Source: Arabidopsis thaliana (taxonomy: Eukaryota; Streptophyta; Magnoliopsida; Brassicales; Brassicaceae). Taken from it: 64,000 nucleotides of DNA. The notes below the pieces were generated by a model. That model was not told where the DNA came from, searched no databases, and worked only from the letters and a program-made list of their open reading frames with translations. Positions 34,471 to 50,997 of this stretch are shown in pieces. The stretch covers positions 20,693,971 through 20,757,970 of the forward strand of contig NC_003070.9 in the NCBI RefSeq assembly GCF_000001735.4, given 5' to 3'. Position numbers and translations under genes: made by a program. Numbering within the stretch: position 1 is the first letter of the stretch; the number at the start of each line of letters is the position of its first letter.

Positions 34471-34746
34471 TCAGTGTCCGGGTCCTTTCTGACGAGTACG
34501 TGCCGATTCACTTCGTCTGACACCAGCTTTTAGATTATCAAATTGTTGTGCTCCATTTCCTTCCCCTTAATTTATAATAATAATAAAAAAAGAGATTAAG
34601 AACTGAATATGAGTTTTGTTTATGCGTGATTGTATTTGTATGATCAAAGACGGTCACTTACTCGGCAGAGTTCGGCCCATAGTCGTGTTGTACGCGGAGA
34701 CCAAGAGAATAATCAAAGTGATTAGGGATAAAACCTGACGATTCAT
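34471..34746 (-). CDS. Putative secreted signalling-peptide precursor, 59 aa
   Basis: Two short exons, 34746-34662 and 34565-34471 (180 nt with stop), joined by a GTAAGT-AAG intron. Each exon is too short to stand out alone. The product begins MNRQVLSLITLIILLVSAYN, a clear signal peptide of about 20-24 residues, followed by TTMGRTLPREGNGAQQFDN. The C-terminus is basic with an Arg-Arg pair and ends RTRQKGPGH. A C-terminal GxGH is shared by plant CEP and PIP/PIPL peptide hormones, but their SGPS or FRPT cores are absent, so the family assignment is open. A TATATATAAG box on the coding strand lies ~65 bp upstream of the ATG. I do not recall a named gene here. Whether it is translated is inference. 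Confidence 0.65.
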
Positions 34747-34807
34747 TACTTCTTCTTTTGGATTATGACTAATCTGAGAGATAATGTAATAAGTTGATAC
34801 TACAATA

Positions 34808-34819
34808 CTTATATATATA
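34808..34819 (-). promoter_or_regulatory. TATA box of the secreted-peptide gene
   Basis: On the minus strand the sequence reads GTATATATATAAG about 65-70 bases upstream of the ATG at 34746, which would place transcription start roughly 30 bases further on and leave a short 5' leader. Position and sequence fit a plant TATA box; use is inferred. Confidence 0.5.
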
Positions 34820-35501
34820 CAAGGAGATTTGGTGAAACGTTAATATATTAGTATATATACTATATCAAAGTTAAGTTCGTTAATGTCAAAAGGTTCGTTA
34901 ATAGCGCATAAAGTTGGTAACTTTGGTCGCATTTTACACATGTGAACTCTAGCTTTTATAAATTCTAATTAATGTTTACGCGTAAACAAAAGATTACATG
35001 GTAATGCAATCATGGATTAACACAAGGAAAAAGCATCACTTCATTAAGTTTAGTAAAAGACATCATATTTTGTTTTGGATGACGACATATTAAACGAGTC
35101 GGTCTAAGTAATTAGGCATACAATATTATACAATTCCATTTCATACAACAAAGGTGATGAATGTTAAATTACTTTTTATGTTTAAATTTATAATTTATTA
35201 CCAACACAATTCGTACTACAGCCACCAATCTTGTTATTTTACCATTAAGGCATTAATTTAACAAACTAAGTTGCAAAAGTGGCTTTGGTTGACAACAAAA
35301 AACACACAAGCGACTTACAGAATCCGGCAAAAGATTTGCTCAAAAACAATTAAAAAAACACAAACTGAAAGATATTTGTTTTCCAAAGATGTAGCATTCA
35401 ACCAAATCTGAGAAACTTATGTACAGACAAAAGATCAGATTTAGGTAGAACCGAGATTTCATGATCACACCAAAAAGCTTATGTTGCTCAGGGAACATGT
35501 C
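34820..35501. other. AT-rich intergenic, RING gene 3' flank
   Basis: I see no gene. The last ~200 bases adjoining 35501 are likely the 3' UTR of the RING gene. The remainder is AT-rich upstream sequence of the peptide gene. Confidence 0.4.
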
Positions 35502-36557
35502 TTAACTAGAATCCGTTGGTGCATTGCTATCTTGCGACGAGGAGAACAAGGTGCTAAACGGCCACGGGATCGAGAATCCGCTTCCGTCATTGTTCTCGTT
35601 CTCCTCCTCCTCCTCCTCTTCTTCTTCTTCTTCTTCTTCTTGGCGCCGGTTTCCATCGCTGTTCTCAGCTCCATGGCTGGTTGTAGCAGAAGCACTACTG
35701 CTTCCATTGTTATCGCTCGTTGTTGTTACTGAATCAGTCTTGGCTTCATCTGCAGGTAACTGATATCTGCAAACCGGGCATGAACTGTGAAGCTCAAGCC
35801 ATGGTAACAAGCAGTCACTATGAAACTTGTGCGTACAGGGCATCAGCTTTGCCTCAGTTCCAATCTCAAAATCATCTAAACAAACCGAACATTGCAGAGT
35901 CTCTTCGATTTTCACAGTAGCCAAAGCCTCGACAGCTTCTTTTTTAGCAGGAGGTGTTCCATATCTGTTGGGATCATTCTCAGCTAGACGTTGAAGCAAC
36001 ATTTCAAATCCAGGACCAATGAAATAGTCACCTAAAGAACCAGCAGGTACAGAATCCATATCAGCAGAGTTTTGAACCGTGATAGTCTGATTGGAGGTAT
36101 TGATCAAGATCACCCGTCCCGGATTATTACCTCCATTACCAGTACTCTCAGATTCTACAGACAACCCTGCTCGTATCCCCTGAAGCAACTGCAAAACAGC
36201 AGCGGAATGTCTTCTCCTTCTCCTGAGAATCTCTTGAAGCTGCCAATCCAAATCATTTTCTCCATCGTCTTCATTGTTCTCGGTCTGTACCTCGTTTTGA
36301 TTATCTTCAACAGACTCAACACTCTGGTTTCTCCTACGACGCACAGGATCATTCATAAGTTCCATCAAGATAGGCGCCCAAAGAGAGTTGTTTGCTCTAA
36401 CATCAGCCGGATCAGAAGAATCATGATCGTCGTCATCTTCCATTTCTTCAACAAACCCACTTTGACAAAAGGGACATTTGATCTCAGCTTCCATGACTGG
36501 ATTCACAGTTTGAGAACACATATGACACCAATACCTCGTTACAACTGCTTCTTCCAT
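35502..36557 (-). CDS. RING-H2 E3 ubiquitin ligase with zinc-ribbon N-terminus, 351 aa
   Basis: Coding sequence in one exon. A plant RING-H2 E3 ligase of the zinc_ribbon_9 plus RING group (remembered as At1g55530; related to At3g13430 and RZF1). The N-terminal ribbon is YWCHMCSQTVNPVMEAEIKC followed by PFC (residues ~8-31). The RING-H2 core is CSVCLDDFEIGTEAKLMPCT, then HKFHSDC and SSCPVCR (~222-265), with the expected Cys and His ligands. It should transfer ubiquitin from an E2 to an unknown substrate. The C-terminus is low-complexity with a pure run of 15 Glu (~311-325). No membrane segment is seen. A 5'-UTR intron is likely, with an acceptor TTTCTAG near 36573 and a donor AAG|GTTTGC near 37026. 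Confidence 0.93.
   Translation of the reverse strand: MEEAVVTRYWCHMCSQTVNPVMEAEIKCPFCQSGFVEEMEDDDDHDSSDPADVRANNSLWAPILMELMNDPVRRRRNQSVESVEDNQNEVQTENNEDDGENDLDWQLQEILRRRRRHSAAVLQLLQGIRAGLSVESESTGNGGNNPGRVILINTSNQTITVQNSADMDSVPAGSLGDYFIGPGFEMLLQRLAENDPNRYGTPPAKKEAVEALATVKIEETLQCSVCLDDFEIGTEAKLMPCTHKFHSDCLLPWLELHSSCPVCRYQLPADEAKTDSVTTTSDNNGSSSASATTSHGAENSDGNRRQEEEEEEEEEEEEENENNDGSGFSIPWPFSTLFSSSQDSNAPTDSS
35597..35642 (-). repeat. Poly-Glu microsatellite in the RING gene
   Basis: Plus-strand CTC/CTT repeats (CCTCCTCCTCCTCTTCTTCT and on) encode the poly-Glu tract on the minus strand. The run is uninterrupted and in frame, so length variation between accessions is likely. Confidence 0.85.
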
Positions 36558-37470
36558 GTCCGATTCTTTCTACCTAGAAATAACCACAAAGAATAATTAA
36601 AAAAAATAAAATAACACAGAATAAGAACTTGTAGCTAAATGAGTAAATCTCGTTGAAGAGACTAATATACATCTGTCAGCTAATGAAGTTCATCGAACCC
36701 CTAAGAGCGAATAAGGAACATCAAAGCGTAGAATAAAACCCAATCATCAAGACACTGAAAAACCCAATAATATCAAAATGTCAATAAAAGAAAATGACTT
36801 TATAGAAGAGAAATGAAAAGGGTTTTGAAATCGTCAATCGCAAACCAGAACATTTATCAAAGTAGACGAAATCGTAAAAGTTTACAACAAAGTCATCGAT
36901 TCAAAGATATGAGCTTTTGTTTGGTCGGATTCAAAATCGAAAGAAGAATCTGCGTTCCATCTTGAAACCCTAACCATAAATCAGCCGTTTTAAAGAAACG
37001 ATAAAAGTAACAGAAATTAGCAAACCTTTTGAGTCTTGTTGTTCGATAGCAGAAACCGAGAAGCACAGAAAAATGTAGCGACGATGAAGAAGGATTTTGA
37101 GTTTTGAAAATTGAAGAAGATGAGAAAAAGAGAGGGTTTCTTTGTTTTATGTACGAAAGGAGGAGAATTGTCGTAAGAAATTAGAAAAGTAGAAGAAGAA
37201 AAGAAAAAAAAAAAGATAGGAGAGAGTTTATCCAAGAAAGAAAAAATGAAAAGGATCCTCCTCTTCTTCCAGATCCTTCTGGGTTTCTCATTTCTTTTCT
37301 CTCTGTGGGTCTTATTCTTAATTAGCTGCTCCTTTTTTTTAATCAGCTCATTAATTCCAGTAGACTTTTCTACAAACATCAACACGTGTACTTGGATTCT
37401 TTTTGTGGGCTTTTAAGTATACTTTTATTAGATGGGCCTTTTTGATGTTAAATTATTGGATAGGAAGTTT
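36558..37470 (-). promoter_or_regulatory. Leader, 5'-UTR intron and promoter of the RING gene
   Basis: Contains the probable non-coding first exon (about 37027-37330) and a ~450-bp 5'-UTR intron, followed upstream by the promoter. The open frame at 37017-37385 on the minus strand is basic/hydrophobic low-complexity sequence in the leader and not a credible protein. Confidence 0.45.
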
Positions 37471-38122
37471 CTTATTTATGATTACCACCAAAAAATAACA
37501 TTGTCCACAAAGGTGCTCTCTCTAGATCATCCAAAATATATGGAGTTTTGTTGAAATTACGGATGAATTCTACTACCGGAATTTCATGAACGGCTCGTGA
37601 TGTAGTGACGGTATTACTACAATCCCATTTGGTTACATGTCCTGATCGTTTTACTCTATAACAAGGACGACACATATCAACGCCGAAATCTTTTAATTTA
37701 CTATCTCCACTTGCAAACCAAAAACATAAAAAGAAAGTATCTCCATTCCATTTACACGCAAGAAAAAACTCGGAAAGAATTTTATATGATGGATGATGCA
37801 TCAAGTAGATTCCGACTCTATTCTAAACCATATATCCCCAAAAATAACATATTTTCAGACAAAACAAATAATGAAATAGCAAAGTAGAAACAGTGCTTAC
37901 TTGTCCTCAACATATAGAATCTCATGTTTTTGTAGGTGTTATGTAATCTTCTTGCTCTGCTTTGTATGGACACGACGACTCTTCATAATTCTCCCTCGCT
38001 TATGGAACACTGATGAATAGCATTTTTATCGGCTTCAAAATCCGATAACTAAACCTCAACAGACAACTCGTTTGCTTAGATGCACAAATGGTCACACTAC
38101 CCTTCTTGAATCATATTGAAGC
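37471..38122. other. Intergenic with an unassigned 110-aa open frame
   Basis: The minus-strand frame 37472-37804 begins with ATG and is not low-complexity (it has several Cys and Trp), but I recognise no family. It could be a gene relic or chance. Nothing else is seen before the tandem repeat at about 38123. Confidence 0.25.
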
Positions 38123-38393
38123 CATCCCCGTTTGCTTCAAACACATTTCTTCCTACAAAAGATATTCAAAACAAGATTTATCTTATTATGTGTGAATTAA
38201 CAGTGATAAAGATATACTGCAAATACGACCAAGAACATATGTGGAATCAATGGAGACTAACCGGTTTCTTCAAACCCTTCTCTTCCTACATAAAAATTGA
38301 AACCAGATTTTTCTTATTATTTGTGATAACACAACAGTAACAAGATATAGTGCAATACGACCAAAAACAATGTTCAAGCAATGGAGACTAACA
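38123..38393. repeat. ~130-bp tandem duplication at the 3' end of the membrane-protein gene
   Basis: Two adjacent units, about 38123-38261 and 38262-38393, share TTCTTCCTACA, TTATCTTATTAT / TTTTCTTATTAT, the AATACGACCAA core and the unit end CAATGGAGACTAAC. They differ by scattered substitutions and small indels. On the minus strand, unit 2 supplies the last codons and stop of my model for the gene at 38270-39832, and unit 1 lies just downstream, so the duplication may have changed that protein's C-terminus or its 3' UTR. Confidence 0.8.
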
Positions 38394-39832
38394 TCAATTG
38401 AATGCAAGGATCTGAATATGGGAGACTTAATATGAGAGGCCTCTGCAGCAGATGGTGATCCATTGTTCCCAGCTGAATAATGATTTACCTACAAAGGACA
38501 CAAGGGTGACAAAATTTGCATTGGGTGAGTAACTTCCTCCATGTCGTTAATTACAACATTATGATCACTACGTACTGTCTTATGTACATCCTAAAGTCGT
38601 AAAATATCATTGCTAGGGGATCTTGTTCTTTGCATCAACCACGTAAAAATGAAGAGCTGAAAGATAGAGAAGGATCATCACAGTTTCCTTCTAGCTAGTT
38701 TATCCTAGACTCAGTATATTGCATTGCATTCACTACAGCTCAAATAGTTTAAAACAAGAATTAACAAACTCTTTCTAAATGGAAGGCTTGGTAGAGTAAA
38801 CAGGCATGTCGAAATACAGTCTCAGTGATAAAATCACAAAAACCCGAATTAACAAAATATAAACTGCAAATAAGTGGAAAGCAAAGAGAGTAGAAACTAG
38901 AAAAAACCTGAGTAGCTTTGGGTGAATTTATATTGGTTTGGCTTTCTTCAAATAGAGAGGTGTAGTAGGCAGGGTCGTAGATAGAACCTCCCAAGATTTC
39001 TTCAGCACCTGAACATTGTCTAGCTATAGCAGGAGTTGGTGGATTCAAGAAGCTATTTCGTAAATCCGAATCTGTTTCACGAGGAAGTGAAGTGTCCACG
39101 ATAGCAGCCCCCAGCCTATAAATCTGAAACCATAAAAGCGAGGATGATAGCCTCACAAAGAAACCAATCATTTCCATCGCCATTGTAAGTTTCACTGAAA
39201 ATATGAAAAACGTTCCATACGTCTCAGCTGAAATGCTCCTGCATCAACAATGGAAAGGTTTTGTCAGTAAAAGTGCATCACATGAACAATGTTTCCGATA
39301 ATCGAATGGTACAAAAATGGAAGGAAAACTTAAAATGATCAACCAATGTCATAAATCTCATAAAGTTCCAGATTCATAAGCAAGGTTTTGAAGGGTTAAA
39401 GAGCAATACCAAATCTCTTCGGTGAAAAGTATGAACCATGAGATATCAAGAAGAAGAGCGCAGAAAAGAAGAACCGCATAGGTGCGGCCGAGACTTTGGC
39501 TATTACTCTCGATAGCAACAAGCGCGAACAAAGCAATCGCCAAATTTATCAACAAAACTCCATTGTATAATGCTCCTAGTGATCCGATTAGCGCGCACCC
39601 AATCTGAAATCACCGGAAAAAAATCTAATTCAGAAAAACGCGTTTGCCACAACGATGAGACGAATTCAGAGAATCGATGAACCCTAGAAGACCCCAACAG
39701 ATTTGAATCAATTACTGAGAAAGAGAGAGAAAAAACCTGAGCATAAATAAGGAAGACGGCGAGAGATTGGAGTTTAACATAATCGCGAAGCCAAGGATGA
39801 ATTCGATCTCGTAAAGAACCACAAAGCATCAT
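38270..39832 (-). CDS. Small polytopic membrane protein (AGTRAP-like topology), ~279 aa
   Basis: Exons: 39832-39737, 39603-39410, 39238-38908, 38488-38270 (840 nt). I think this is At1g55535, a plant membrane protein of unknown function. Four hydrophobic segments are visible: LQSLAVFLIYAQIGCALIG, VLLINLAIALFALVAIE, YAVLLFCALLLDISWFILF, and a helix ending RLSSSLLWFQIYRLGAA. The four-helix layout resembles animal AGTRAP, which is my inference only. A soluble tail carries NPPTPAIARQCSGAEEILGG and SIYDPAYYTSLFEES. The first three exons are well supported. The last exon's acceptor (TTTGTAG) is good, but its 3' part (VSLHCLN... to stop) lies in a tandem repeat and may be mis-modelled; an extra splice at GAT|GTTAGT is possible. 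Confidence 0.7.
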
Positions 39833-40788
39833 AAATCTCGTGGCAGCTCCGATGTCCCTTCATAAAAGACAAATGATTCACGAAGCTTCTTCTAATGTCT
39901 AAATTTTCCGGCGACACATCACAGATCAACGGAGGGAGAAGAGTAAGAGAACGACGAAGAATTATTCGACGGTGGAGAATTTCGTGAGGAGGGGAAGAGT
40001 AAGAGTTTGTTTGGCGGGATCACATCGAATCCAAGATTGAGGCCAAATTAATCATAAATATATTTCTCCGGTGAAATTAAAAATTCTCTAACGAAATAAT
40101 TATTAAAAAATATATCAAAAACTGTGGGTTTGAATGGTTACGGCGGTTGAGCGAATTTACCATTCATCAATTATAGTCTGCAGTGGTCCGGACTAAAAAA
40201 ATAGAAAAAAACCGCTGCGGACCATCTGCGGACTGTTTTTACATACAAATAAATTTGGTACGCAGCGGTTTATTGTTCGCCCCAAAAATAAAATGGATTA
40301 AACCGCAGACAAATTACCGCTTTGTCCGCTGCCTACATTCATAGCTGTCTCTGCTCTTTCCAACTTGGCCACTCCTTTTTATAACAACACTCGAAATTGA
40401 AAATCACTTCTTGGTTTTTTTTTTTAAAAGCAAATGGGAAATATAAAAATTATGGATTAGATAAGAAAATATCTTCTCTTATTATATGTAGGTTGTGTAA
40501 TAATAATGAAACCAAACTGGCTTTCTTCTGAAAAGGGATGAAAAGAAGCTCGAGTGTGTGACCATCAGGGCATAAGCCACGTGAGAGAGTTAAGTCATCA
40601 ATTTACTAAACATTTTGGAGGTTAGTTGACTTTAATCAAATTTTAAAGAGCACGAAAACAAACAAACACACACAATATATTTAAATTATAGACTAATGGT
40701 TATTGGTTATGGTCTAGGTAGGTAAGACCAAAATTTCAAGAGACGAGTGCAAGTCTAAGTAGAAGATATTTGACCAAACATTTTGGTT
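39833..40788. other. Intergenic, upstream of the membrane-protein gene, with GC-rich repeats
   Basis: The left ~150 bases are the leader of the membrane-protein gene. At 40130-40330 a locally GC-richer segment has repeated TGCGGAC / GTCCGC words and an inverted pair AACCGCTGCG (about 40210) and CGCAGCGGTT (about 40261), suggesting a transposon remnant. The rest is AT-rich, and the 3' UTR of NUP214 occupies the right end. Confidence 0.45.
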
Positions 40789-49079
<8,291 letters not shown>

Positions 49080-49356
49080 CTTTCAAACTCTTCTCAAGGT
49101 TGTTTCAATGGCTGAATCCGAAGGATTTTGAGCGGGAAGTAGAGAGGACGAAACTCGAGAGTGAGTCTCTCTGATTACAAGTGCCGGTGATACCACACTG
49201 GTCCGATGAGCCGACGACGGTTCATGGTTTGTTAATTTAAATTTATATGGGCCGTAATGTGTTAATGGCCCAATTGGCCCTTATCTGACACACCAGACCG
49301 GTTCTTTTAGCTGAACCAGATTCAGCGACCGGTTCTCTTTACTAAACCAGACCGAC
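49080..49356 (-). promoter_or_regulatory. NUP214 promoter with site II elements and repeated GACCGGTTCT
   Basis: GGGCC/GGCCC motifs (about 49248, 49266, 49276) resemble site II elements of housekeeping plant promoters. Two copies of GACCGGTTCT lie at about 49297 and 49326. A near copy of this block occurs at 50164-50215, upstream of the VOA1-like remnant. Confidence 0.45.
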
Positions 49357-49739
49357 ATGTATTGTGATATATATATAGTAATTTATTTTGAAATTCAGAC
49401 TATTTACAATATTTCTGCCGCACAAGATGTGATTCGCTTATACCAAAGGTCTCGAAGGAACATAAATATCGTGAGGCTTGATCGTCGTTCTCCTTCTTTC
49501 CGATCTCAACTCTTTTTCTTTGTCTTTTTGGTTTTATATTTCTTGTTTAGTTGATCAATCGTGTGATCTTGTTTAGTTGATAAACTAACTCTATCGTATC
49601 TCCAAATGAACATGGTAATAAGAAATGAGCTCAAATTGAATTCCAGTAGTTCAAGAGTTAAGAAATAGTAAAAGACATTCAGGGGATTTAGTGGTAAGGG
49701 TTTAAGTACAATAGAGAGACGAGTTTTTCGTGAGACCAG
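49357..49739. other. AT-rich intergenic
   Basis: No gene or RNA recognised. The 65-aa plus-strand open frame (49357-49554) has no distinctive content. The stretch lies between the two GACCGGTTCT blocks and may be part of an insertion that separated them. Confidence 0.35.
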
Positions 49740-50075
49740 CAGATTGAGCTTGATATATAATATAAGGTCAGTTTTAGTCCATCAAACTGAACACGCTCTC
49801 TGTGAAAACAGTGTTCTGCAGCCTAATGATGATTCACCTACAAAGGACGATACAAGGATGACAAGATTTGCATTGGATGAGTACCTTCTTCATTGCTGTT
49901 TGATGAAGCTTGCCATTAATTATTATCAATACGTACTGTCTTATGTATATCCTAAAAAAGATTCATTGCTAGGGGATATTGTTCTTTGCATCTAGCACAG
50001 AATAATAAAGCGCACGTAAAAGGCAGAGAAGAGGATCATCATTGTTTTCATCTAGCTAGTGTATCCAAGTTGAAA
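49740..50075 (-). pseudogene. Copied fragment of the membrane-protein gene (intron 3 / exon 4)
   Basis: Bases ~49795-50070 match ~38455-38715 on the same strand: ACCTACAAAGGAC, GATTTGCATTGG, TACGTACTGTCTTATGTA, ATTGCTAGGGGAT and TTGTTCTTTGCATC all recur. In the parent gene this covers the end of intron 3 and the exon-4 splice acceptor. The copy keeps the acceptor-like TTTGTAG (minus strand) but its exon part has a premature TAG (GTGAATCATCATTAG), so it cannot encode the parental tail. It lies about 11 kb from the parent, on the far side of NUP214. Confidence 0.75.
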
Positions 50076-50278
50076 ATCAAAATATAAAGTCTCAAAATAT
50101 GAAGCCTTTGAACACACTTAGATAAAGTTCACATCCTCTACAAAGACCGTTAACAAGAGATTATCAGACCGGTTCTCTTAGCTAATCCAACCGTTAAACG
50201 CAGACCGGTTCTCCTACATCGGTTTTGTGGGTAAATTATAGCAAACGGTGACGTTTTACCTCTGCTCTACTGGCGTAG

Positions 50279-50997
50279 TTGTTGGTAGTTCTTGAGTTTG
50301 CGTCTCTCGTGGATTTTGGATTAGCTTCACCTTCCACAGTTCCTGCTTTCCTCTGGTCTCCGCATCTCCAGTTAGGCCTGCCTCTTTTTATCTTTTTGTT
50401 GATCCTTGTTTTCACCATTTTCAAGGCTTATGTGAGTAAATTTACCAAATTTTATTGTACTCTGGTTTTGGTGTAAGAGTTTGAGAACTTTTGTTGGAAT
50501 TGTGCTTATATTGATGTCCACATTGATGAAATTGTAGGTATGCTAATGGTGAAACGGATGTAAATTATCAAGTCATGTCTGCAAAGGATCTAGTAGACTC
50601 TGTTTTCACTCTAGGAGGTTGGTCTAATTTTCTGGTATGTTCGCGTTGAGTCCGCAAGCAAATATTTTTACACAATGCAATGGTTTCATTCTCATATCTA
50701 TTTTATTGTCTCCATTGTTTAGTGCTCGGAGAAAAAACTTCAGCAACCTGTTGATGTTGCACTCGTGTTCATTGGCAGAGAGGTAAGAGTTTATGTATCA
50801 TTATGAGTTGACTATTCAATTTATCTAAATCAACTGGCGTTAAGAGCATCTTTCTTGCTAATATTTAGATGTCATGAACATTGGCTACTGTGATTTCTAC
50901 TGCTCCTTTACTTAGTACTCTCTTCTGTTTACAGTTATTGTCTTCAGATGTTTCTTCAAATCAGAACTCGGATCCTGTCCTTGTTAACACATTGAAG
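50279..50997 (+). pseudogene. Truncated VOA1-like (V-ATPase assembly/S1-related) gene remnant
   Basis: Four exon-like segments with intact GT-AG borders: up to 50370, 50538-50634, 50723-50782, 50935-50997. Joined in phase they read LASPSTVPAFLWSPHLQ, then YANGETDVNYQVMSAKDLVD, CSEKKLQQPVDVALVFIGRE and LLSSDVSSNQNSDPVLVNTL. From memory this matches the N-terminal third of the ER membrane protein encoded at At3g13410 (Voa1 / V-ATPase S1-like). There is no ATG: an in-frame TAG sits just upstream of 50279 and the first possible start codon is TTG. I find none of the later exons, including the transmembrane one. It may still be transcribed and spliced. Confidence 0.75.

Noticed and set aside
37472-37804. 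110-aa minus-strand frame, briefly considered a relic of a resistance-gene C-terminal domain
   Set aside because: Resemblance was only to a few scattered residues; no catalytic or repeat motif supports it.
49357-49560. 65-aa plus-strand frame near the NUP214 promoter
   Set aside because: Its C-terminus is a hydrophobic Phe/Leu run from a CT-rich tract, and it has no ATG-linked gene structure.
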